From NCBI GenBank assembly GCA_028564675.1, contig JAOVVO010000050.1:1-64000 (forward strand): 64,000 nt of DNA, written 5' to 3'. Under the pieces are notes generated by a model that had not been told where the DNA came from, ran no database searches, and saw only the letters and a program-made list of their open reading frames with translations. This DNA comes from Onchocerca lupi. Its lineage: Eukaryota > Nematoda > Chromadorea > Rhabditida > Onchocercidae. Shown here piece after piece: positions 12,289 through 23,777 of this stretch; positions within the stretch are counted from its first letter, which is position 1, and every line of letters starts with the position of its first letter. A program made the position numbers and the translations under genes.

Positions 12289-15200
12289 TACAAATAAAAA
12301 TTTTTTGGTGCAAATGAAAAATTGAAAAAAAAAATCTCGTCTTTTTTTTTTTTATATTTCCTGATCAATTCTTAATTTTTCTTTTCGCTGAATCATTCCA
12401 TACCATCTTTTAAATGTTCCTAACAAAGTGTTTTTGGATGTTTAGAAAGAGAGAGGACATTGCTTCCAATTTTTGATCAAACCTTTTTTGTCAGAATCGT
12501 TTCCAAGTGCCACAAATACAAAAATAGTTGTTGTAGTTTTACAAGCAAATGAACAAAATTTTCGAATTGCTCAAAATTGATTCACAACTTGTAAAATTAG
12601 CATTAAAAAATCTAATTTATGAATAATTCAAAACATCTATTTTTAATTCTACAAAAACTCATAGGAAAACATAACATCGAATGGAAAAATGTTAGGGTTA
12701 ATATCATTTTCTGCAGAATGAAATTATCTGATAACAATATCAAAGAACACTTTACACTTTTACCTAAATACTTCCATTGATTCTCATTAAAGTGTAATTT
12801 TACAGAACTTTGAATCTTTGTTAATTTATTGTTTGCCTAATTGCAGTAAAAAAAGATTCAAAATCTGCATTTCAATTTTTATTGTCGGGAAAAAATATCT
12901 CGAAGTTCGGTCATCATAAATTCTTGCGTTTTCTTTTTTTTTTTTTGACCGCATATTCACATCATTATCTGTTTTTACTGTTTATCGTTGCTAATAAGTA
13001 TTCCGCGAGTTCAATAAATTGATTTTGAAATTTTGTAATTCAAGATGGACTATGTTCCAAATTACTTTGATTTTGTTGCTATAAACTATGATTCTAGTCT
13101 CCCTTTCTGCTCTAAAATGAACTTTCTAAAATGATCCTAGAGCTAAGATGAAGATGAAATTATAGAACGAAAATAAATACACTCGACATTTGATCAAAAT
13201 TATTATTAATGTGATGTTGAATGAAATCATGCTGTTTCTAGATGAAATCGAAGGAAATATTTCAAACTTAAAATTGTTCTAGAGTTTGCTGTATTTGAAA
13301 TGAATTTTATTTTTTAAGCCTCTTAAAATATTAAAAAGCGGCACATGAAAGAAGGATGATTTCGAAGATAAGATGATTGCATCATATATGCTTGATATTT
13401 TTTATATGATAAGAAATAATGAATGTTATAGGTTTTTTTTTTTAAATGAAATAGTTAAACAGGAATGATAAGTGCAAAAATTTATGAAACAATCAATTTT
13501 CAATTTTTGCAATAAATACTTGCTACAGTAAGTTCTTCCTTATATAACTTTGTTTGCACGCTTTTGGGGGATAGAAATTTGTTTTCAACAATCATCAAAA
13601 TGGTCGATTCTACAATTTCGACATTTCTTTTGAATCACATTTCACTCAAAAAAACATTATCCCTCATTCACTGTGGTGAGTAAATAGTAACAAAACCTGA
13701 TTCATCACTCTAGGATTAAACAGTTGCGTATTTTAAAGAGTGTTTTATCTATATTTATCCGTAAATTGTTTACCTGTAATTTTGTTGTATTGCTTTCTAA
13801 TAATATCCCGTATATGACTAATAAAATATTTTCAAAAGGGAAATTTAAAAGAAAAATTCAACTATAATGTGAATCAAATATTAGCTATTTTTCAGAAAAA
13901 ATAGATCAGAATTTTAAGAATCTTGGGGAAATTTTCTTTTTAAAAATTTTTTAAAATTTTTCTTAGTTCCCAAATGTCCTAGAACTAATATGAAAGGGAC
14001 AAAAAGAAAATTTGATTTTTTCCGATCATAATCGATGATTGATCAGCGATCCTCATGACTAAATCATCTGACATTCAAACAAAAATCATTCAGCTAACAA
14101 GAAAGTTTGATAAAAACTAATGATTTTTACGCAATTCGCATAAAAATTGGATGAAAATAGAAGAATGAAGCAATAATTAGTTTTCTTTCATTAGGAATGA
14201 TTTTTGTCTTCGTTCTTCTCGTTTCATAATTAAACTTAACACATAGTGCTGAAATTTCGTGTTGGGATCAAAGATCAGAGTGCTGTTTGAATTGTTGCAG
14301 TTATTCATAAACAGATACATTAATTTGCAAATGAAAAAAGGAATGAAGAAATTTTAAACGCTTCAATTGTGTGCTGCTAAATGTAAACATGGAATTCAAT
14401 GAAAGTATCTGAAAGAATTGATCCATTTGCTTACTTAAATTGACCTTTGACTTATTACAATTGCAAGACAGCAAACAAAATGACAATGCCTATTCTCGGA
14501 TACACTCTTCCACAAATTACAGTATATATATGAAGCTGGTTACAAAACCTGATATGTAAAGAATGAAATGCAGAAAAATTCTCCTCTTTTTCTTTGATTT
14601 CTAATTTTTACTTTTATTAAAAAGAGATTCAACTTTCTTTTCTTTTCATCTGTGCGAAACATATAATAAAATTTTTTGTAAAATAATTAAAATGTTGATA
14701 GCAATAAAATCATGATTATGATCTCTTCATGATATCATTATGATATCATCATCATCCCTTCTTTCCAAAAGGCAATAAAAATAAAGTTTATGAGAATTAT
14801 GATTTTATTCTGAATTTTAATGAGTGAAATATAGGATAAAGAATAAGCCAAAATTAAGATATTTTAAGACTTCTGATTTATGGCAAAAATTAAGTTTAAT
14901 TAGAAGATTGCCTCTTGACTTCATTGTTACACCTACTTATGAAAATTTTTGAAAACATAATTTCTTATGAATTTCTTATGTTTTTCACGCTTTAATAATA
15001 TGATATGTAGCAATGATTTTAATTTTTAACTTTTCAAGAAAAATCTGGTCATAATAAAATTGAAATGTCATTATCAGAAATGGTTGCTTATTATTGACAT
15101 CATGTATTTCTTGTTAAAAAATAAATAAACAAAACCATTCTGAACTGATGATGGCAACCAAATTAAAAAAGAAGGATGAAATATGAATATTTAAACTTTG

Positions 15201-18200
15201 CTTTGAGATGGTGTTGTTCCGAATTATATTTATATTAAAGCAACATTTAAAAATATGTTTAAAAATTTTAAATTATGAAAACAAAAATGAAGGATTTTTT
15301 TCGCATTTCTTATATTGATCTAAAAATTATGCATGATCAGGTGATTATATATGATCTTAAAAAAATATATATGATTATGGTGATAACATAGCTAAAAAGT
15401 GCTGCATTGAGATGATGAGTAAGTTGATAAATCTATGATAGCAATAAAGTTATCAGGTGATAAAATAATGATAGTTTAGCTGATCGAACCTGAAAAAAGC
15501 TTATCATCGTTAAATGAGCATATCTATGAGATTATAAATCCATGCATTATAAAACAAGTTCTAGTTTATTAGACAATACATGATTTGATTTGTTATCAAC
15601 AATATTATATGATGTTTCATCTCTTCCTTTTATCGCTTTTAATTCTTACCAAACTTTTATTAATCCTTCTATAATTGCTTTTTGCTTGCTAATTCTTCTT
15701 TTTTTGGTATTATTCATGTTGAAAACAGGATAGAAAATGCAGAATTGAAGAATTGATTGATGCAAAATAACGATATTGAATGTCTGGTCAATTTTAATTT
15801 TCTTTCATTAATTAAAGATTAATTTCAGGATTTCTGATAACAGTAACAGTGATCTCCTGATTATTTTTCAGCATTATTTTGAATCGTATTACAAAATAAT
15901 TTTAAAAAAAAAATGCAATAGAAAGAACAATTTTATAACACTGAACACGGTAAACAAATGAAAAGATTAAATCAACAAAAAGCAGTGTCGTCTGTACGAA
16001 TTGATACGACAAACCCTAAACTCTTTCTTTACAAGTGTTTTTTTAAATTCGAATTTGTTTAAAAAAAAAGGAAAAAAAACAGAAAAAACATTTTCGATTT
16101 TTTTTAAAGCATTGATGACAAAATTTGTTTACATAAAGCAAACCAAATATTCTTTACAATCCATTTATTAAATGTTTTCTGACCTTTTTCTTCGGATAAT
16201 TTTCCTCAAATGATATTTTTAAAATGAAACTAAATAATAATGGAAGCTATTAAAAATAAACTTTAGATTTCTGAAAGTCTCAGATTTCAAGAGGGAAAAA
16301 TAATAGAATATGAAAGTAATAGCACAATAAGAGCGCCATAAAAAATATTATGATAAGTTTATAACTTGGAACATTTCAAACAATAAATAATTTTTAAGTT
16401 TTGACAAATTGCATATAACTTTCGTAAGAAATTTGTTTTGTATGATTCTACAAGAAATTATATTCTAAAATGAATAACTAAGTTTGAGAAAATAAAAAAC
16501 TAAACAATTTCCAGCAATTATTTGCAAGAAAAATTAAAAAATGAGCATTTGAAGATGAAATTAAAACCCAATATGGAGGTAATTCATTGAAGTTGATGAA
16601 AAATTGCATTGTAATGTTTAAAAGTTCTCATGAAAATTTTCAATAATTAATAATTAAAAAGTTGTTTTCATTTCTATACTTTCTGAACATCATTGAAATC
16701 AGAAGGGTGAGAATTTATGGGCGAACAGTTTAACATTTAATATGTTATCATGATTAAATTTTTATACTTTTCTTCTTTTTTCTAAAAGATTTTGATAGAG
16801 AACAAATTACAGTTTTTTTTTATTTCTCAAAAATTCCATGGAAAACGAGTTTTTCTTAGAAAAAGATAAAAATTTTTTGAAAAAGTTCCGAAATAATTCG
16901 CGAAAATTGGTCCCCGCATAATTCACAATGTTATTTGTAATTCAATTTTGTTGTTTATTAATAAAACTAAAGTTCTTTTAGTCAATGCGTAAATCATTTA
17001 TGGAAATGAAATACTGGAAATCATCAGAATACATATTTTCTGCTCAAAATGGTAAGATTGCGCAACTATCTAGATATAAGATGGTAAATGAAATCATAAT
17101 TATTTTTTCGAACAATCTCTTATTTCTAGTATGTTAGCTAAATTATTTATATTTAAATAATTTGCTAGAATTTCTTTGCTATTCTATTGCAAGAATTTAT
17201 ATATTTTTAAAATCTAAAAATTGAAATCCCTTAAATCCTATTTTGTAAAAGGAATTATCCTGAAAAAGAATAATTGAAGAAAATGTTTCATTTATGAAAA
17301 TCAAAAATATTGCCTTGTGTATTTGATTTGTCCATGTACTTCCTTCATCATTCAAAAGAACAATTTCCACATAGAAAGAGCTGAAATCGAAAATTTGAAC
17401 ATTGCAATCAAGCATATATACTTCATTCCCATTGGGACAATTGAAGGCATATTATTTTGGTGTAGTTTGGTGTTAAAAGAGTGCGAAAAGTTCAAAGTTC
17501 ATTGGAAAACAAACAAATAATTGAGATGCATAATAAGAAAATCAAATATTTTGTACAATTTAATTTAGAAAAATTAGAAATTCTAACAATTTATTGCAAT
17601 CAAGCAACTAAATACTCCAGATTCGTTGATTTAAATTATTGCAATTCTTTTGAAAATTGTCTTGTATGACTTTACAAATTTTGTTACTACTAAGGAACAA
17701 TTTCTGACAGAAAGAAAGGATTGCAACTGTTCTGATAATAAGATTGCAAAATTAAAATATTTTTAATATTAATGTAACAGACGACATGACAGAGTATTAG
17801 AAAATGTATGTTAACTGTTTTAAATCAAATTCGAATATAAATTCAATTATGTATAATCTGAACGAAAATGTAATATACAATTAACTTTATAATTAAAGTT
17901 TGAAAAAAAAAATTCCGCCTAGAACAAAAATTTTCTATCTCGCACCACTAAGTTCTATTAATACTGTCGTTTAAAAGAAGTTATTCGTGAAAATGTATAA
18001 TTTAATAGTTCTAACATTGAAAGAAAGAAAGAATGATGCAAAATTCTGAAGTAATTTGCAAACTTTTGATAAGCTATGAATGACAGCCTTATCTATCATT
18101 CCTTTCCTTGGTCCTCTTATCGCTGCATAACATATCAGCAAGCTATAATGCTGCATTCATAAGAAGGAAGGGACTAATTCACCTGTTCATGTCAACTTAA

Positions 18201-19937
18201 ACATTTATTAAGCAAACATTTTTGCATAAAGTGCAAGCGAATTGACCTCTGACTTCTGTTTATTTCTATTTTCTTAGTAGCATTTAATGTCTCATTTGTC
18301 CCACTGGGTACAAAAATGATGCATCCATTTTGAATTCACTGAAATTGACCTATGACATTTTTTACTAATCGATAATTGAGATTGTTGGCTGCATCTAAAT
18401 ATTTGATAAACCAATATTCATTATTTAAAAATTGACGATAGATGCTTGAAATACAAAGAAAGTAAATTAAATGGCTTTCTTATATGCAATATTCAAATGC
18501 ATTTTTATTTCTCATTCAAGATAATAATATTTCACTTTTAATGATCAGTCCGATGTCATAATTCCTTTTTGAGTGTTGAATAAAAAATCATTTTCTTGAT
18601 CGGAACTTGAAAAATTTACAACATCATCATCTGTACATCCGCTAATCTCACTAATCTTAATAGAATTACGGATAATCTAATTTTTTTTGAAGAAACGGAT
18701 AAAATAAAAATATATTAGTTTTGCATTTATGAATAGCAGACGAAATAATGCTTTTTTTTTTTTTTTTGATTTCTTGTGAACTATTTTTATCGCTATTTGT
18801 AATAATAAAATCCACACTATTTCGTGACAATTATTTATTATCAAGGTAAGAAAGAATTTTCGTGCTTTTCTCAAATATTAAAGCTTGAAATTCAGCGCAA
18901 AATGATAAAACGAAATGAAAGGAATCGACATATTAACATGTAATTAATTACGATGAAGAAAATAATAAGTGTGAAGTACAATGTGGCTTAAGAATGGCCT
19001 AATGCATAAATAGTATCGCCTTTTTTTTTTTGAAAAAAAAGTTTAATTATATGCTAATATTATCCAGCAAATAATTTCTCATAATGAAAGAGATGATAAT
19101 GATATTGATAATTGTCAAACAGTATGAGTTTACTTGATATATTTAGAGAAAATCTAGAAAAAACCGGAGATACTTTCAGCAGAAATTATCTGCTTACTGA
19201 ATATCCGATTTGTTGATCCCTAGCAATTGTAGTTCGAAATCTTGGAATATAAATTTAAATTTAATTCTATGATGAATTTAAAAAATAAATATTACATTAT
19301 GAAATTGACCTTCTTCACTTACAAATTATATTTAAGACTTGAAATAGTTTGTCCAATAATTATATTTTAGACTTCAAATAATAAATCCATTTAATTTTTT
19401 TTTAAATTGATTTTCTTTTTGGAATGTTTTTTTCTCAATATAATGCCTTAGATTCAACATGCCATTCAAACAACTTCCCAGAATCAGAATTTACAAAAAA
19501 CTTCGTCACTATCCTGTCAGATCATCAACTATCATCCCTACTGCATTGTCGTAGAAATTAACACCGAAAATTAAAATTTTCTAAATTTTGAATTTATGCA
19601 AAAGAACAATTTGTAAGTCTCTGTGTCTTATTTGACCACAAAGACATCTCACTGATTCCAGTTTTCTATGAAACTTGTCATCTAATTGCTTATATTGAAG
19701 CATATTGAGAAATTCCCATGAATTAGAACACTCGGAACAGCATGTTATTTCGATATTTCATCTCAGGTAAAGTTCAAACTTGGAAAGAAATGGTCCGAAC
19801 CTTTCGGATATTTCTGTTTTTATTCGAAAGACTATTATAAACTTTCAAGGTAGATAACTGATAAGGAATATTGTCTATGAGATTGCAATTTAGACTTTAT
19901 AATCTGACCTGAATGGAAATCGAATAAAGAGATCAAT

Positions 19938-19939
<2 letters not shown>

Positions 19940-19988
<49 letters not shown>
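19940..19988. repeat. poly(A) run, 49 bases
   Basis: An uninterrupted run of 49 A, the longest homopolymer in the window, lies in the gene-poor region. No retrotransposon coding sequence was seen next to it. It may be simple slippage or the tail of an old retroinsertion. Confidence 0.9.
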
Positions 19989-19989
<1 letters not shown>

Positions 19990-20810
19990 AAAAATTAAAC
20001 AAATTTCACTTAAATTGATGAAGTAAATATGTATAGTTAAATTCGCGCGACCAATGTTGTTAATCATTCCGATCATTTCATCAGAACGATCTCTATGTAA
20101 CGGAATTGCATAGGATTATGAATAAAGACATTCGGAACAGAATTGGGAATAAATTAAATTATAAATAATGACATTCAGAATTCAGAACTGAAAGAACAAC
20201 TAATTCGTGATTTCAATTTTTACAATAAATTTTAGAAACTGCTAATTTCACAAAGCAGGTTTTTAAGTCTACGAAGACTAAATGTCTTAAAGAACGATGA
20301 GATTTGTTTGGCCATATCTGAAAAAGTACAACCATCGGAAATTGTGTTTCATTAAATAACATGTTAATTTTGATAAACTCTTGGTCAGAATATTGAGGAT
20401 ATAATGACAAATATTTCTCAAATGAATCGATGAAATTGAAAATTTTTCTTTAAAAAAATTATAAATTCTAACATTTGTAGAATCTGTGAAATTCAATCTT
20501 CTCATTGGTCAGAAAAGAATGTTTGATTAATCTAAGAATCATATTGATTCGCTGAATGGGGGAGGCATGTATCGAAGAATGTAGTTTATTACCGCATAGG
20601 CAAAATGTGAAATAAAAAATGAGCATTAAAATTGATATGAAATTTAATTCAGTAATGGAATATCTCAATTTCATTTCAATTTAAGTACATTCCAATATCA
20701 AACATCACATTTCAATTTTTAATCAAATGACTTTCTAACAATTATTGCTATTATATTAACTGTAATATTTTCAACATTATTTCATATTTGTTGCAAATTC
20801 CCAGCGACGC

Positions 20811-20834
20811 AGAGAGAGAGAGAGAGAGAGAGAG
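20811..20834. repeat. (AG)12 microsatellite
   Basis: Twelve uninterrupted AG dinucleotides, directly followed by the 27-nt tandem repeat. Confidence 0.95.
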
Positions 20835-20840
20835 ATTTCG

Positions 20841-20921
20841 AATTTCTGGATAGATTCATATTACCCTAATTTCCGGATAAATTCATGCTATTCGAATTCC
20901 CAGATAGATTTGTACCTCAAC
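20841..20921. repeat. 27-nt tandem repeat, three diverged copies
   Basis: Copies at 20841-20867, 20868-20894 and 20895-20921 share the pattern AATTTCYGGATAGATTCAT with growing divergence in the last third. The period is a multiple of three, but the plus strand has no long open frame here. Confidence 0.65.
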
Positions 20922-20937
20922 AATGCCAAACCTTTTC

Positions 20938-21135
20938 CTTTCTCGCACAATACAATAAAATTGTCAATGAAATTCAGAAATTTAAATTTTAATAATAATT
21001 TAAGTCCTTCTTTTAATGTCTGATGACTCATTTTTGGAAATTCGCACATTACAATAGAATTATTAATAAAATTTCGGAATTTCAGTTTAATAATAGCATC
21101 TGATGAATCATGTTTGGAATTTTGATTCGTCATAA
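20938..21135. repeat. approximately 100-nt direct duplication
   Basis: Two diverged blocks, one from about 20938 and one from about 21042, share in the same order TCGCACA(A/T)TACAATA, AAATTTCRGAATTT-like, TTTAATAATA and CTGATGA(C/A)TCAT followed by TTTGGAA. The spacing is about 102 nt. A minus-strand frame of 84 codons spans it and is probably a by-product of the duplication. Confidence 0.5.
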
Positions 21136-21216
21136 TGTGCAATCATCACCTTCCTTGCTATTGTTATTATGTCAAAATCCAACAAAAGCGGAGCTGCTAG
21201 CGCTAGAAATCAAAGC

Positions 21217-21288
21217 AGGTCCCGGGGAGATTTGAACTCCCGTCGCAGGATTCAAAGTCCTGAGTGCTAACCACTACACCACGGGACC
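21217..21288 (-). tRNA. tRNA-Gln (anticodon TTG)
   Basis: Seventy-two bases on the minus strand fold as a full cloverleaf. The acceptor stem is GGTCCCG/CGGGACC with discriminator T. The D arm contains the A box GTGTAGTGGTTAGCA. The anticodon arm is CAGGA-CTTTGAA-TCCTG, so the anticodon is TTG. The T arm GGGAG-TTCAAAT-CTCCC contains the B box. There is no intron and CCA is not encoded. All stems are fully paired, so it looks functional. It reads CAA codons. It stands alone, surrounded by tandem repeats. Confidence 0.95.
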
Positions 21289-21416
21289 TCATAACTCAAA
21301 CCTTTCATTTTTTCTACAACATATTATTTTTTGCAGAGTATTTAATTAATTTGAAACAATAAACTGATCATATCAATTGTGTCTAAACATGTCAGTTTCC
21401 ATTTTGACAAATTTAC

Positions 21417-21626
21417 GTGATTAGTCGTGCAGCCTCTCATTCTAAGAATTCCCACGTTGATGTGAAAGACAGCACGTCAATTTGTCAGAATTCCCACGTT
21501 GATGTGAAAGACAGCACGTCAATTTGTCAGAATTCCCACGTTGATGTGAAAGACGGCACGTCAATTTGTCAGAATTGCCACGTTGATGTGAATGATGTGA
21601 AGGCCCATTTGTTTATGATAGTTTAG
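21417..21626 (+). CDS. repeat-encoded 69-aa ORF (doubtful)
   Basis: The 42-bp unit is 14 codons, so one frame stays open across all copies and would encode a repeating NSHVDVKDSTSICQ peptide with one Cys per unit. The third copy changes Ser to Gly and the fourth Ser to Cys. There is no signal peptide and no convincing promoter or splice signal. Only this frame is open; another hits TGA in every unit. An open frame through a multiple-of-three repeat is easily reached by chance, so coding status is doubtful. Short tandem-repeat surface or secreted peptides do exist in nematodes, which is the only reason to keep it. Confidence 0.15.
   Translation: MISRAASHSKNSHVDVKDSTSICQNSHVDVKDSTSICQNSHVDVKDGTSICQNCHVDVNDVKAHLFMIV
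21445..21600. repeat. 42-bp minisatellite, about 3.7 copies
   Basis: Near-identical units at 21445-21486, 21487-21528 and 21529-21570 plus a diverged partial copy from 21571. Each unit begins AGAATTCCCACGTTGATGTG and contains the self-complementary-looking GCACGTCAA and CACGTTGA. The first two copies are identical and the third differs at one base, so the expansion is recent. Confidence 0.95.
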
Positions 21627-21762
21627 CTTTATTGATTGCTTCTACATTTCTGAGTTTATAATTATCTGCTATTTTGCAGTGTCGGAGAAGTATGACAGAG
21701 TTTGAGAAATATCGAATGCGTCATTGTATTATTATATGTTCTTTTTGGTTTAAAAATGATTT

Positions 21763-22086
21763 TTAAAATTCCCGTCTAACATCTTGAAAAAGATCAGTTT
21801 TAGAAGGAAGAGATAATGCTGGAATGAAAATCGGATTGACTATCATTTTGACAACAAAATTTGAATTGTGAGAAATCTGTGGGAGGGAAATTACGATGGC
21901 TTTAGAACTTAGATAAATATTTGCATTTTTCGCACACTTTTTTTTTTCGAAAAATATGGTAATTGAATGTTTCAATTCCAAGAATTCGCCTAGTGTACTT
22001 GCAGATGTGAAGAATTGTGCAGGTGAAAAGTTTGTGATGTAGCAATCGGTAAAAAGTTCTCGAACTCTACGAAGACTGATAACCAC
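21763..22086 (-). CDS. hypothetical 107-aa ORF
   Basis: The longest uninterrupted ATG frame in the gene-poor part. It starts MVISLRRVRELFTDCY, is hydrophilic at first and has Ser/Pro/Phe-rich stretches, a short Lys-rich patch (FFEKKKCAKN) and ends DVRREF. There is no clear signal peptide or membrane helix and I recognise no family. Codon choice is not obviously biased. It may be a real small gene, an exon of one, or chance. Confidence 0.2.
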   Translation of the reverse strand: MVISLRRVRELFTDCYITNFSPAQFFTSASTLGEFLELKHSITIFFEKKKCAKNANIYLSSKAIVISLPQISHNSNFVVKMIVNPIFIPALSLPSKTDLFQDVRREF

Positions 22087-22268
22087 ATATTATCAGTATG
22101 ATAGAAATAATTTTGTTTCCGTGCAGCAGTAAGTGATGACTGATAAGATCAAGAGAGGCGATTGAAAAAGAAATATGTGGAAACAATGGAATTAAAATGA
22201 CTTTTGTAACTAATACTCAACAATTTTATAAGAATAACTAATAATTTCAGTTCCAAATATCTCTTGAT

Positions 22269-22526
22269 ATGTCCAGCGATTATTCCAGTCTATCAGTTGT
22301 CAGAATGTCTTTGTACCAGATGTTCAATTTTTTGGTATTTCTTCTTTTTTTGTCAAGTAAAGTTAATTCAAATAGAAATTTCATGTGTTTGGTAAATTCA
22401 GATGCTAACTGGAAAAATTATCATGAAAATATTGAAACTGGGAAGAAAACAATGAGTGATCTGAGAATATTTTATCATTCTCTTCGTCCTTTTACAAGTA
22501 TCATTTTTATTTGTTATTATCAATAA
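22269..22526 (+). CDS. hypothetical small secreted-protein ORF
   Basis: An 85-codon frame begins 18 bases after a good acceptor-like site (AATAATTTCAG ending near 22251). An internal Met at 22305 is followed by a classic signal-peptide pattern: a short polar start, the hydrophobic core FLVFLLFLSS and small residues (KVNS) before a hydrophilic stretch NRNFMCLVNSDANWKNYHEN. The remainder is polar, with one Cys before a hydrophobic tail that could be intron read-through (a splice donor could lie near LRPF). No homologue is recognised. It might be the first exon of a secreted protein; evidence is limited to these features. Confidence 0.22.
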   Translation: MSSDYSSLSVVRMSLYQMFNFLVFLLFLSSKVNSNRNFMCLVNSDANWKNYHENIETGKKTMSDLRIFYHSLRPFTSIIFICYYQ

Positions 22527-23521
22527 ATATGGCATCCTGTAGTGATATCAGACTTTTAATTTTACTAATTAGAGTACTTCTAATAACCATTTCTAATGTA
22601 ACTCTAATGATTATGGTATTGATTTCTTATTTTCATATCAGATATTTCGACTGCAGATGTCTCAAACCTAACATTCGAGATATTTCGAACAATTCATTGA
22701 TTTGAAATTTTGTCAAATCAAATTTTCATTAGTAAACACTCATCTGTTAATTACTTACTTTTTAATAAAATTCATGGAATTCGTGCAACAAGTCTTGACT
22801 TGGTAATTCCTTGCAAAATCAAAAACAGATGAAAAACTCTCTTTAGTGAATTTATGTATGCTTTAGAAGAAATTTAACACTTATGTAGCTCTTTCGCAAG
22901 GTACATTGCAAACAAAACTTTGAAGCTTTGCATTTTAATTACAGGCATTATTATTGTGTGCATTGATTGAGGGCGAAAAAGAAATTGAAATGAATTTTTG
23001 GAAGTAGGATTGTGAAATAGGTAGAGAACTAAGGTCAAATAAGGTCAGTATGTTTTTGAATTCGTGGATGTTATTTCCAATTGAATTCTCGAAAATTTGT
23101 AGTTAAATGCCGTTTCCAGATATTAAATGGCTGATGTGATCTTAGCATGTGTATAAATTCTCATTCAAATAAGATCAGGGAATAGCAGTTAACTAAGGGT
23201 CAAATTTCAGTATGTTTTTTTCTTTTTTTGAAATGAAATTTTAAATCATTCTCATCACTTTTTGATTTTACGTTAAATTTTCTTCTTCACTCCTTTTCTT
23301 ACTTTCTGTCTTTTTTATTTTGTTCTTCTAGCAAAAATAAATCTTTCTTGTACATTTCTCCTATTACTTACTTTCTATTTCAGATTATTTTTCTAAAAAA
23401 TTTTGCTTTAAAAATTACAGTTCAATAATTAATTGATTGCCAAACAAATAGCAATATTATTTTTAATGATAATTTAATTAAAAATAATAATAATTTATAA
23501 ATGGCGAGCTGAGCTTCATTT
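22527..23521. other. intergenic, 3' flank of the Argonaute gene
   Basis: No exon chain seen. A 64-codon frame at 22511-22705 (+) is strongly hydrophobic (Leu/Ile/Val) and unsupported. The right part should hold the Argonaute 3' UTR. Confidence 0.45.
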
Positions 23522-23737
23522 TTAAACGAAATACATGCGTCCCTTAAATTTCTCGGAAACTGTAACATATTCCTGTAGTGTTGCATCGCTACTGCTCATT
23601 ATTGATTGTACGAGATCATCCTGAAGGAGGAATGATAAATGATAAATTTCTAATTTTACCAAATTTGCATATTTGTGTTTGTAATGTTGAAAGCAGTGAA
23701 TAGTCTTAATTATATTTAGAAAATTCCCCTCTCCCCC

Positions 23738-23777
<40 letters not shown>

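Larger units (their letters stand above)
11835..20800. other. 9-kb gene-poor region
   Basis: Very AT-rich sequence with no exon chain I could recognise on either strand; scattered open frames of 60-72 codons (for example 14301-14486 and 17197-17669) are Lys/Ile/Phe-rich and look random. It contains a 63-nt hairpin-forming inverted repeat (12226-12288), TGAT/ATCA-rich low-complexity DNA around 14700-15480 and a 49-base A run (19940-19988). The first part is presumably the 5' flank of the zinc transporter. Confidence 0.5.

Noticed and set aside
17197..17669. Overlapping frames of 60-72 codons on both strands
   Set aside because: Ile/Lys/Phe-rich, no motif and no splice-consistent partner exons.
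19940..19988. Retrotransposon tail
   Set aside because: No reverse-transcriptase or other element coding sequence or target-site duplication could be seen beside the A run.
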